In this document: one piece after another, positions 1 to 13,343 of the stretch
How the letters are laid out: each line of letters begins with the position of its first letter
How positions within the stretch are numbered: the stretch's first letter is position 1
NCBI GenBank assembly: GCA_022496185.1
Contig: WTXG01000039.1
Coordinates: forward strand, 1 to 64,000
DNA length: 64,000 nt
Source of the DNA: Multifurca ochricompacta
Taxonomy: Eukaryota > Basidiomycota > Agaricomycetes > Russulales > Russulaceae
Reading direction: 5' to 3'
Notes under the pieces: generated by a model
The model's database searches: none
Told to the model about the DNA's origin: nothing
What the model saw: only the letters and a program-made list of their open reading frames with translations
Translations under genes and position numbers: made by a program

Positions 1-887
1 CCAGATTACGGCAATAATAATAATAATATAACAAAACTCACGCGTGCGACGCTTCGATCTTTCCAGCCTACCGCGATGAGGCAGCTTTCCGGTTTTCCGG
101 GAAAATCCAGAGTTGTGACGATGAGAACATGATCGTCGATGATGTACATTTTGGCGATGCAGAATGTCCTTTCACCTTCGACGAGGAGGGGTCGGGTAGA
201 GAATGGATGAGGGGTGCCGTCTTGAAAGTTGAACAACCGCAGTTCCATGCAATTGCACAGCCATGGTGCCCTATATATGCCTATGAAATGAGCGGGAGAT
301 GCTCAAGTCAAAGGACGCTTACTCAATGAGCATGGCAAACATGTTATACTTGTCAATAGCAAAGGCGTGGCACAAGAGGCCAACCGTCTGAGGGAATTTT
401 AGACATACGGAGTGGACGTCCTCTTGTTTCAGCGAAGACCGAAGATCCAAGTATGTGTACCTGTAATCCTGTGCACGACCGTCGGGCACAATTCGATATA
501 AAAGTCCTCGACGACCATGACCTGACGATCGGGATCTGACTCTTCAATTTCGACGACATGATGACGATGATGATAATGATGATAATGATGATGTCGCGCG
601 ACAGGGTCAGAGAAAGGGTCAGCAGCGGATACGGAGATATTTTCCCAGGCAGATTCCCAACGACTGAGAGCTGTGACGCGTTCACGGATCGAGAGACCTC
701 CTGGTGGTGAACGATCTCGTAGGCCAGCTTCTTGAATTCGGATGCGGTAATGTTCCAATTGAGGCTCGTGAACGAGATAGGAGAGGCGTTTGCACGAGAG
801 CTTTAGGGCTAGGATGTCATCCAAGGAAAGGTGTGACATTATTGCGCGGACGAGTTCGGGAGGGAGCTTGAGAAAGGCCAAGGGCAT
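1..887 (-). CDS. F-box domain protein, running to the left window edge
   Basis: The first exon starts at the ATG at 885-887. It opens with a canonical F-box: MPLAFLKLPPELVRAIMSHL, then SLDDILALKLSCKRLSYL at about residues 20-38. F-box proteins of this sort are usually substrate adaptors of SCF ubiquitin ligases, and are very numerous in Agaricomycetes. A histidine-rich tract (HHHYHHYHHRHH) near residue 98 comes from an ATG/ATC-type trinucleotide run. The reading frame continues through at least one intron (donor near 472, coding sense resuming near 430-330 and again below 250) and no stop is seen before the edge. The C-terminal part has no domain I recognise. The substrate is unknown. Confidence 0.75.
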
Positions 888-1244
888 CGTTGTTAAACCG
901 CTCTAAACCCGTCTCGAATGGCTTTAAGGGGTTTTATTTGGGGGGGGAAGTAACTGGAGGTCGTTGCGCAACCACTTCCCTTTTTTAAAAAAGAAAGGTG
1001 AGGACTACCTTACGGCAGCCCATTGCCCAACGAGGCGAATAACCATTTATTTGGTAAAACGGCATGGATGATTGGAAGTCGGTGTCGATGAATTGTCAAT
1101 AACTCTCAAATACACTCAATACTCAATATATAGGACATCCGTGGGAATGTATGACAAAGAAAGAAGATTGAACCCTTTTTGTTGGTTGGTCCGGTCGTGG
1201 TCGTACCAAAGACTCACTCGCGCACACTCAATCAATCAATCTCA

Positions 1245-1528
1245 ATGTCTACGTCTGCTTCTACTACAAAACCCACTTCAACTGCGTAAGCCCTGCTTTT
1301 TTCTTTCTCTTTCCCACCTTTTCTCATCCTCACCTCAAAATAATGGTTAGCAGTACGCGGCGCTCGAGGAGCCCAGCCAAACCTCCATCTCCTGGTAAAG
1401 GCAAGGGCAAGGGCAAGAGCGCGACTACGAACCATGCGAATGACGACGAAGATGATGATGATGATGATGATGACGAAGAGGAGGAAGAGGTCGACGACGA
1501 AGATGAAGACGAGATGAGAATGATGACG
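1245..1528 (+). CDS. small basic-then-acidic protein, hypothetical
   Basis: A short exon beginning with the ATG at 1245 can be spliced (donor GTAAGC near 1287, acceptor TTAG near 1350) into a second exon. The second exon encodes a Ser/Pro/Lys-rich stretch (KPPSPGKGKGKGKS) followed by an almost uninterrupted run of Asp and Glu. A GTGAGC donor follows at about 1529, so a further 3' exon is likely, but I cannot define it. A basic arm plus an acidic tract is common in nuclear chaperone-like proteins, but no domain is recognisable and no function is assigned. The exon structure is inferred. Confidence 0.35.
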
Positions 1529-2095
1529 TGAGCCGTGTGGATATCAGTTATCTATCCCATCTTTCCTGCATACCCCACCCCAGATACGTTTTACGTCTTA
1601 ACGGGTCCAATTTACGAGCTTCTTTATAGATCAGGCAGTTATGTCTCATTTCTTTCCAGATGTGAATTTTCAGTTCAGGGTTGGTTACGTGGCGGGGCAG
1701 CAGAAACTGAACGTTAGTTATTAGTAAATTAATTAATATAGTTGTCGACTTGGCTCGTTCGGCCGAAGGGTTAGAACCACCACCACGAATACGAATACGA
1801 AGACCAGGAAAGAATGAAATGAATAACGAATGGTTAAGGTAACCAAGTCTCCTCTCATGTTTTCCCTACTGATACTGATACTGATACTTTTAAAAAGATA
1901 GAAAGATAATAGAAAGATAGGATGTCGGGACGAAGCGAAGGGACGCAATGGACGCAACGGACGCAGCGGGCCGAGTTGCATTCCAAAAAAAATGACTCGA
2001 AATTTTTATTTATTTATTTCAAAAATTTGTTCCTTTCCCTTGACTTTAAGACTTTACTCCAGCTCTCTTCCTCTTCAACATTCCCTGCTCCTGAA

Positions 2096-3691
<1,596 letters not shown>

Positions 3692-5317
3692 CGTTGTCAT
3701 GTTTGGGGTGGCATTGAGTCAATAATAAAAGTTGGCGTTGAGCCAACACCCTTTTTGTAGACAATAATTTGTATGATTAGACGAAGTAGTCCATCAATTT
3801 GTACAAGTGCAATACTATTCGTTACCGTACCGTGTTCAAGCGGGAGGACCGGAATAAACAATGTAAATTCCTCGGCGAAAGAATCCTCTTGTCTCCCTCC
3901 TTTACACCCCCAATGTAGATCAATCTCGGGAATGTCTCGTGATCCCTTTTTCTCTTTGATATTTGATGATGGTAGTGATGGGTTGACTGCACGCCTACTA
4001 CGCATTGATCCGATGCAAATTCCTGGTTTTCATCTCATTTTGGGTAAAATGCTGGGGGCGGGGGGGGGGGGGGGGGGAAATCATTTTTGCTGCCCCACGG
4101 CTGGGTTAGACTGTCACCGAACACCGAAACCAGAGAGGGATAATCTCAGGCGGCCCAGGTTCACCCGTTCTGGCACCTCGTTAGACCATTTTCATATTTC
4201 CCCCCCCCCTGCTTTCGATAAGCGGGAAGGTTACACGCCAAATGTTCCAAATAAACTCGTTCGTTCGGGAACAGGAAATTTTCGCATGAGATTAGTGGAG
4301 CTCGCAGTGTTTCTGTACATACCATACTTTTATGCGCCCGGACGCCTCGGTTCTGTGTCTGAAATACGCTGGGAGTGATTCCCACCTTCGTGGTCACCTC
4401 ATTGTTGCTGTTTTTATTTATTTATTTATTTTTATTTACTTGCCTTCCTTGAACTGGGCATCATTCATCAAATGCAAGGTTATTTGATCAGATGTCTCAT
4501 TGGAACCCACACCACACTTTTCCAGTAAGCATTGGTAAACGTAAACCGTAAACTCTCCATGACATTTTGACTGGAGGATTTGACTTGTTGAGAAAAACAT
4601 CGTGGCGCAGGTGGTTTATGGCGAGATGGCAAAAAAGTCAAACGGTCCTTAAGGACAGGTGGGTACCGTCATGTTCCGCGTGGGTTGACCGCTCGTTATT
4701 TTCCTTTCCTTTCCCCATTCTCTGGTGGGGTGTGTGCACCAACTCAACTTATTGTCTCCTTATATACACCATGTTAGAGACAAAAGACAAATCTTTATAA
4801 TACGTCAGACTAAGCAGTCCAGCCTCCCTTGCTCGACTTCTTCATTATGTAATAGGGCAATGTATATTGTATTCAATGTTGTTTGCTTGCCATTGCTGGT
4901 ACATAACTGATTGTTCTTGCTCCAGGCAACCCACTAAGCTCATGGCCATTAGTGGGATGACCGCCCTGAAGCTCTCTTGGAGACTCACAAGATGGTGATC
5001 AACTTGAACGTGTTCTACTTATACCTTTGCTCCTTGTCGTGCAGTGCAGTACAGGTTTTTTTTTTTTTTTTTTTGAGACACGGCATACGACATAATAGAC
5101 ACCCATCAAGGAGAGACCTAAACCACGGAGCGGGATGTTTACCACCATCCCCTGACCTGATGATGAGGAACACGGACACATGCACATGCATATGCATATG
5201 CATACAAGAATCCTCATTCAACCGCGTCCGCGTCCACGTCGCCGGGCTCGATCATCGCGGGAGTATCAAAATCCGTCATCCATTTTTTCGCGGCTCACGT
5301 CTCTGCTACTGCTCTCT
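3692..5317. other. intergenic, no gene seen
   Basis: No conserved reading frame is visible. The stretch holds homopolymers (a G run near 4059-4077, a T run near 5057-5074), TTTA repeats near 4413-4437, and a short alternating ATGCAT palindrome near 5180-5203. Confidence 0.6.
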
Positions 5318-6731
5318 ATAAGGCATAACATGGGTTACACGGTGGTGTGGTGTCACGGGTTGGCGTAAGTTACATCTACATCAGCAACAACATGATGATA
5401 AGATGACTTGATGTGTTGGCTCATTGACTTTCAGTGCTATGGGTTAGTATTTTGTGCGTGCTCTGGGTTGGTCTTCTACTCTGGGTTGGTCTTTTGTGAA
5501 CTCCATTAGACTGTGACATGATTGTCGTCCTTTGACACCATGGGAACTATGATGCCACTAATCATATTTACTGTTAGGTATCCATGATACCAACTACATT
5601 TGCCGCTTAGTCCCTTGAGGTGAGTTGCAATTGTCAGGTGACATGTGATCTCTACCCTTTCAACCAGAATTCTGGTGGAAATTATGTGTCCCTCAAGCAC
5701 CACACGGGCTGCCAAGAGGGCTGTAAAGTCTGTCAAACATGTGCTGTCAAACATGGTGCTGCTGCTATTTTACACCCTTTCAGAAAGCATCTGTTTTCAC
5801 AAGGTCAACAGCTCATCTACTTCACCTGGAAGTCACTGTCTCCATCCATGATCTATGCCCTCTTGTGCCTTGGTGACTAGTGAAGGAGAGATCTCATTGA
5901 CATACCAGAACTTGTAGCAGCTATCCATACATCATGTCTTGGAGATAAACATGCTCATAGTAGTTCTCTGTTCTCAAGTACTGACTACCACTTCTGTAGT
6001 TTAGACATATATATTGTAGTATGATATCTGCAGTTTATATCTGATTGTTTCTGGTACACCACAGTGTACCAACACATGGTTTTCAAGTGTCTTCATGGGT
6101 ACAGTGTGAACCTGTGGTGTGACCCATGTTATGCCTTACATGACACACCACACCCATAACCCGTTACACCGTATCCGTTAAGACACCATATTCATTCGTG
6201 GAGAAACTGTGTAATGAAGCCACAGATAGAAACCATGGGTGTCATACTACAATATATGTGATATGTCTAAACTACAGAGTCAGTAAACTGAGGACAGAAA
6301 ACTACTATGAGCACATTTCTTTCCAAGATGTGATGCATGGATAGCCACTACAGGTTCTGGCATGTCAATGAGATCTCTGTTTCCCCAGTCACCAAGGCAC
6401 AAGAAGGCATGAATCATGGATGGAGACAGGAAATTCCAGGTGAAGTAGAGGAACTGTCAACCTAGTGAAAACAGATGCTTAACAGCAGTGGAAGTTGCTG
6501 ATAAACATGGAGTCAAAGAACAACAATCATGCTGCAGTCCAAAGGAGTTCACAAAAGGCCAACCCAGAGTGAAAAGACTAACTCAAAACCCAAAGCACTG
6601 AGAGTCAATGAGATGAGATGGCATTAAGTCATCTTATCAGATCTAGATGTAACAAGTACAAATAGAGTGGAAATACCCGTGACACGGGTACATCCAAACC
6701 ATACCCGTACCCGTTAAACCCGTGTTATGCC
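5318..6731. mobile_element. fold-back TIR transposon, non-autonomous, hAT-like
   Basis: The two halves are imperfect reverse complements over several hundred bases. For example, the stretch around 5988-6030 (TGTAGTTTAGACATATATATTG) reappears inverted around 6249-6282, and the stretch around 5440-5510 (GGGTTGGTCTTTTGTGAACTCC) reappears inverted around 6540-6590. The left arm has roughly 200 extra bases. The ends read ATAAGGCATAACAYGGGTT and its inverse ending GTTATGCCCTA. The flanks are a direct repeat, CTACTGCTCTCT at 5306-5317 and 6732-6743, consistent with a target-site duplication of 8-12 bp. The same terminal motif recurs internally at 6126-6139, so the element may be two copies inserted head to head or one nested in another. 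No transposase is encoded. The hAT assignment rests only on the TAGGG-like end and duplication length. Confidence 0.75.
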
Positions 6732-7029
6732 CTACTGCTCTCTGCCGTGAGATAGCGTACGGTGCTCTTTACGAGGTACACCGACATAATTTAGCAATAC
6801 TGTACAGGTGGTACGGTGGCACCCTGGCAAGAATAAGGACATGAGTCAGAATTGCTACATTTAGATGATATGCAAAAAAAAGAAAAAAAAAAAGAAAGAG
6901 AATAGGTATAAATTAAGCAAAGCCGAAAACAGCCATTTAGGAGGAGGTGCGTGTGCTATGCCTTAAGAAACATCAAGGGCACAAGCTGGGGAGAAGATTG
7001 AGGGCGGACTGGCAAAAAGTATCTTGACG
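6732..7029. other. 3' flank of the histidine kinase gene, no gene seen
   Basis: It contains the right copy of the transposon target duplication (6732-6743), an A-rich run near 6874-6900, and the presumed 3' untranslated region of the minus-strand kinase. Confidence 0.5.
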
Positions 7030-10000
7030 TCATGTAATACCAAGTCTACCAAACATCTCCGACAGCGTCTTGAACGCAACTGGCTTCACGAGGCTAAGAG
7101 ATGCGCGCAAGCGTCAATTCGCCAGCTAAAACGACGTCGTGAATACGCACTAGCCATCAACGCCAGCCTCGAACGCCTTCCGCTTGTCTTCCAGCGATGA
7201 CATTCCCGTGAGAGCGAGGATATAAGAAAATTTCCGTTCCGACCTTGATGCCTCGATTTTCCTGATTTGTGTGGTGGCACCATATCCTGTTATAACGCGT
7301 CTGCTAGACCCTGACGGACGGATAAAAAAAGCTGAAAAAGAAATCTGCCTACCATCCAATACTGGCATCGATAAATCAAGCAGAATGACGCTGGTGAAAC
7401 GATCGAACGAACGGTCAGAAATCTGAGGCCGAGATATGGAAACGTACTCGAAGTGACCATCGGTCTCAAACAAACGGACACCTTCATGTCCGTCCACTGC
7501 CTCGCGGTACTCGTACCCCTAGAGAGAAGCGGCCTCTAGAATGAACCGTGCAAGTAAGAAGGATTAAACGAACCTTGCTGGACAACCATCGGGTTCTTAA
7601 TGCGCAACATGTGTCAGGCCACGTTTCCATAAGTAAGAACAAGAAGCTTACAGAAGATTACGCAATATGCTGTTGTCCTCCACGACTAGAACCCGAACAT
7701 CTCTTCTCGACCCTAAGGCTCCAACTGACGACTTCAACAGTGAACCCCCTGTGTCACCCACAGGAATCGTGGGGCTGGTCGTGCTATGTGATTGACTAAG
7801 CGAGCGCACACGGCTCCACTGTGCTCCCTCCTGTGGTGTATCGTCGTCCTTGTCGTGTGCCGTTATTTCCCTCCAGGATGCGACAGGATGCACCGTGATA
7901 GAACGAGGGCCAAGTACGGGGCGCCGAACATCTGAGTGTCCCGCTACCGGCCCCGATTCTTCCGAATTACGCCTCACAACACCAGCCGGTATGTTAACAT
8001 GAGAGGACGGGTCGGAATGACCAGGAAGAGGCGTCATTTCCAGTACGGGTGACGAGCGGCGGCTAATTTTGAGTGCATGCATGCAGAGCTTGAGGGCCTG
8101 ACGAAGTCTGGATGGCCCGCCAGGCTTGTACAAGATACGACAGAAACCACCCAGCCGTTCGAACTCGGTGACCGTCGCCGTAAGGTGGTGTTCCCCGCGG
8201 CTGACTGTAAGGAGTACAAATGGTCGACGGATATCCCGCTGCTCGATCGCTAGCTGCAGCGCGGACAGATCCTCGTTCGCAACGACGATGTCCCCCAGAG
8301 ACCCGGGCGGCGCGATCTGGAAACCCCACCAGGATACGAGATAGTGCGCAAGTACTCTGCGCAGAAGCTGCACGCCCCGGTGAGGGTCATCGAAGCCGAT
8401 TAGGCTGACTTTGGCGGCATGGTCTTGGTTCAAGGTATCGCATACTTTTGGTGATAGTTCATCTTCTTCCACAATCTCGGCACAAAAGGTGACTTTTATC
8501 TCCGTTCCCACATTCTCGGCACTCCAAACGTCGACCTTACCGTCAACACCTTTGGATTGCACGATGCTATTGACAATCGCTAGCCCAAGCCCTGTCCCGG
8601 TTGCATAGGATTCTCCTGGGAAAAGGGATGAAAAAGTTGGTTCTAACAAATAACCAATGTCAACCAATAACCCAGTTCACCCTGTCATCAATTGAGCTCT
8701 CACCTTGAGAAAATCCTGGCTGATTCCCTAATCACCCTACTATTGAGAACTCCACCTACTTGATAATTGACACACACACCTTGCCGGTGTCAACTACCAC
8801 TAGTTCAAGTTTGACCTTGTTCGGGGGTACGTCTGATGTTGATGGCAGTTGACGAATAATTACGTGCACGTAACCATCCTGTCAAATTGTCTCAAGAGGC
8901 TGGAAAAGGACTGCTCCGTAAGCAAAGAAACGAACTATTGTGAACTTGAGGCTATTGCCGAATACGTTCATCAATACCCTTCGGATACCACCCTTTTCTA
9001 GCTTGAGAAGCCATCCCTGAATTAGACTATAAGTGAGAGTGCGATGGGTTAGGTCGATAGAGCACAACGACACCGACCTCATCCCGGTCACCAATCTCGA
9101 TGACAATTTCGACTAACTTTTGCCACTGCCATCTTGTCTCGGTGGTGCATACAGGCTACCGATCTCCGATTCCTGCTGACGCGTGAACATGCGTGCCCGG
9201 TGCCCTATCCAAGATCCTTCTACCGCTTCTTCTATCAATTGTAGAACGTCGATCCTGGAAGAAAGAGCCACCAAGGGTGGGGGATAACATAAGACCTACG
9301 AGTACAATCACCGTCGGCGAAGGACTCACCTTGTAGTGCGGATAACGTGTTCCACCCCGCCTGCCTTGGCGTTTCCACTAAGTTTGGTGAAATCCAGCAC
9401 GTGGTTCACCGTCTCAACTAGCGACGTGCCGCATGCTTGCACCGTCTGCAAAAAAGACGACTGGGTGTGATTCAACTGTGTGTCAGCGAGGAGCTCTGCC
9501 GCTGCCAAGATGCCATGTAACGGAGTGCGTAGTTCATGAGATATGCTAAAGATGACAAAGACGATGCTGTCAAACGTGCCTTGAGACAACATGAAATTCG
9601 TTCTCTCACTTTGAAATGAACAAGCTCTTCGCCTTATCGGCAAGCGTCATCCGTCGTTTGAGCACAGCAGACAGAATAATCACGCCTACAGAAGGGCCAG
9701 TCGTACGTAAATCTCACCGAATTAGCGCTAGCTGCGGCTAAACAACGCACCGATAGCGCGCAAGTACGACAGCTCATGGCCTTCAAGCTGTAATTTGCCC
9801 CCAATTAGGAAGCATCCCTTACTCGCGCGAGAAGTTAACGAAGCTGCTCACGTATCGCCTGCCATGCTCCGATGAGTTGTATGCACAAAGCATAGCAAAC
9901 GGTCGCTTGTCAATGTTGAAGATGGGCACGCCTATCGAGTTGTTATACCCAACTGTGCCGTCTCGCCACCGACCGAGACGTTGTACTTACATAATGAATA

Positions 10001-13000
10001 CTGCGTCGCGTTCGGAAGGAATGGGCGGAGCGGGGGGGGCACTACAGCCTCGAACACACGACCGTCGGGGTCTTTCAGGAACATGTCCCAGATGCGCACG
10101 CAAGCATCGCCTTGCACCTGATGTGTCGTCGTGTCCTCCGCGCTGTGTACGATGAGAGACACGACGGCCTCTGCCCCAACAGTCTCGAGCACCTCACCGT
10201 GCGACATGTCCATGACAAGCGCGCCTTCAACGTCAAGAGTTTTTTTCACTAGCTTGGCTGCCCGCTGATAGACCCTGTCCATCGAAAGACTGTTCTTCAC
10301 ATGTGAAGTCGCCTCTTGGTCTGGGCTGGTCTCAGAATCGATTTCAAGGCATTCGCGAGTGAACTGTTCCATCTATAGTTGGCAATTTGTAACCCGATCG
10401 TAAATCGACATGTTTCAGGTGATTCGGGCGCTCAGGAGTGCAACTTACCGATGTTTGTATACGGTCGCGTATTCGAAGCTGAATCTTGTCCCGCCATAAT
10501 TCCATTTCGCGCATCGCAATTGCCTGTGTCGGTTAGAAGAATACGTGTTATGCCCCAATCGCATGTGCGCGCGACTCACAGCAAACTCCTTAAGCGTGTG
10601 GCGCTGCCGAGGACTGAACTCGGCTCGCGGCGCATCGTCCATAATGGCGAGAGTGCCGACGTTGTACCCATCCTGCGTGCGTAACGGGGCGCCCGCATAG
10701 AAACGAACGTGTGGCGGGCCGGTGACCAGCGGCTAAAATTCGTCATCAAGGGGAAACGTAAATACAGTTGTATAAGAATTGGAATCCATCGTACACTCTT
10801 TGCAAACCTCCAGTCCATGTGGGTGTCCGGAACAACCATGGGCTCATCACCGCTGTGCCGAAGTAAGTATGTAGGTATTGGGAGGGATCACCCTGAGACG
10901 CACCGCTGCAAAATGGTATGAGCACATATTGATCCTGTCCGAGGAAATGTTGAGAACGCCCAGCCGGCTATGGACTCATCTGTTATGGCCGCCACGGGTT
11001 TGGGGGTAACGTCACTCACAGGCTGACTTCATCCACCTAAAAGGGTCGATCAGTAAATCCCCTGAATGGCCTGTCCGGCAAACATACTGCTCATTCCCAT
11101 CAATGAGGCCAATAATGACTGTCTTTGTACTAAATACCAACTTAGTGAGGTGCTCTATCCTCTCAAAGTTAGTATCTGGACCAGTATTCCATATATTGAA
11201 CTGATACAAAGCCCGGCGGCGCTCAAGCTCATCGGGTGGGTACGGCGGCGCAAGATAACCGAGCTCGAGGAACATAGCCTCCTCCTTGAGCGCTCGCCCT
11301 GCTCCCGCATCCACCGCACGGGCAGGGGGTGACGCCGAAGATACAGAAGTTTTGCTAGGTAGGGGAGAAGATGTCTGCCGCGTAAGGTTCACGCGGCGAG
11401 GGGCAACGGGAGCCGTCTGTATGGCCTCTGGGTTAGATGATGTATACTGTCGCGGCGGACTAGGAACCGTTGCATCGGTTCTGGCGACGCTGAAAACGCG
11501 GCAACGCCAAAGTAGTCATCACCGGACTCGATCAAGGGTTTCACGGGCACAGACGCAGGGGTGACATAGGGCGGAGAAACCGTCATGGTCAACGCGCTTG
11601 GAGGTGCAGACTCTATGTCCGAGTTATCGGGAGTTGGAGGCGTCGAGGGTGGACTACCCTGAATTGAGCTAAGCGTGGAAGGTGGCTGGGCCATCCTGTC
11701 GACATCAATGGTACCCTCCCAAAAACTTCCGAGGCGCTGACGATAGCGAGGGGATTGAGGTCCTAATGGAACATCAGATGGATACGAGCCCGGAATGGCC
11801 GTTCGGGCATTCCGAAATGGATCTGTCAGCTCGTGTTCGGGAGATGGCAAAGCCAAGGGGGCTATGCTAACCCGTGCAGCTGCCCAACGCATGGCAGCTG
11901 CGGTTGTTGTGGCATCGGCGTGTGGAACAGTCAACGACGCAGTTGACGCAGAGGGCGGCTCGAGCATGGGGCGTGCCCCAGTGGATGATCGGGTATCGGC
12001 CAAAGAATTGTGGAGACGGTGTGGTATGGATGGTGTGATACCCAGAGTCGAGCTACGGCGGGACGTTGATGGTCCCCGCATCAATGAGGAAGACCGGGAA
12101 TGGGTGGCGTTGATGTCGCTGTGGAGGGAGGGCTGGTGGTCTGGGGCGGCGTGTCGCCCCTCCGTACCGAGTTGGCCGGTGCATCAGTGAGGCACGAGGC
12201 AAAGAGGCGCCTGGTAAAATGCTGGCTGAGGATAGTTCTGAATGGTGCTGGAGCTCCCCGATGGGAAGATTGAAGGTATGGGTATACAGGGATCGGCTGA
12301 TACATCAGGCGGTGAGCCGGCTAAAGAGAGCAGTTGGTGTTGACGCTCAAAACAAGAGCGGGGAGGGTGCGGCGCTTTGTGGGGATCCCAACGACCAAAG
12401 GCATAAGCAGTAATGAAACCGGCCCAGTCGCACTCAGGTGACTCATTCAGACCCAAGGTGTCGACGTCTGCGGGAGATGCCATATCAAGTGCACGAGTGA
12501 GACCGGCTAGCGGGTTGTTGTTGTGTCCCACATGAACGATCGTAATTAATATTCAAAACTGGAAGATGATAGGGGAGAAGATACGCACCAAGATCGGATC
12601 TTTTCTGTAACTCGTCGCGCAAATTCAAGAAGGAGTGGTGGTAGGAGGACTTGGCACGCAAGCCTTTATGCAGGGAATCCGTAGCTGAATCAGAATCGCG
12701 ACGAAATGACGTACGAAGGTGGGATTTCGAGGAATAATTAGATTTTGGGGATGCAGAGGAAATGATGCTTTGGCTCGGAGATAAAGATGAAGTAGTTGGA
12801 GTTGAATTCAGAGGAAGAGTAGTTGGAGGAAGTTGGGCGCGACTAGAAGCGCGCTTTTGATTAACCAAAGGGGCATTAGAGAGGAGTGAGGAGTGTGGTA
12901 AATTGGCAACCGATTGAGTAGTAGTAGTAGTAGTAGTGAGGAGAACGGTCGTCGTTGTTGTTGTTGCTGCTGAAGTCACTCTATGGTGGTCTAGATCCAT
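7030..13000 (-). CDS. GAF-domain hybrid histidine kinase with C-terminal receiver
   Basis: A multi-exon gene from the ATG at 12998-13000 to a stop at 7030-7032. The N-terminal part is a long low-complexity region with Thr runs. A first GAF-like domain follows (around 11340-10500: [22 protein letters not shown], then [22 protein letters not shown]). A second GAF-like segment lies around 10370-9950. The kinase core has the H-box [19 protein letters not shown] (near 9560), an N-box [10 protein letters not shown] (near 8950) and a G-box [13 protein letters not shown] (near 8600). The receiver has [14 protein letters not shown], the phospho-acceptor region [21 protein letters not shown], and the conserved Lys in [12 protein letters not shown], which is restored across the last intron. 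All catalytic boxes look intact. It should autophosphorylate and relay through a histidine phosphotransfer protein to a response regulator. No transmembrane segment is seen, so a soluble sensor is likely. The ligand is unknown. Exon joins in the N-terminal part (12.1-12.5 kb) are uncertain. Confidence 0.88.
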
Positions 13001-13343
13001 GGCCTCTGGTGTAAGTTGTTGTTGTTGTTGTTGTTGTTTTCCTGTTCTTCATTCTGATGCTTCATCCAGTCCATATATGCGCCTTTTATTTTATTTTATC
13101 TTTTTTCAATAGTAACAATAACAACAACAAACGACAAGAACTCACTCATGCTCTTTGCCTCTTGCCTCTTGCTTCCCTTCCAAACAGCTCCACAAAGAAT
13201 CCCCGTGGGGGGGTGGCGTGCGTAAAAAAAAAAGGTTGTGGAGATCAGGCCCGTGCTTTCCCGGAATTGAAGTGACGTCATTTTTTTTGTTTTTATTATG
13301 ATTTACGGACATTAGTCACCGCGGTCACCACCTTCCCTTCCTT

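Noticed and set aside
3773..4378. Roughly 200-codon plus-strand open frame
   Set aside because: It spans a G homopolymer translated as poly-Gly and shows no family resemblance.
5506..5880. Open frames inside the fold-back element as a transposase
   Set aside because: They are short, lack catalytic motifs, and lie within the inverted arms.
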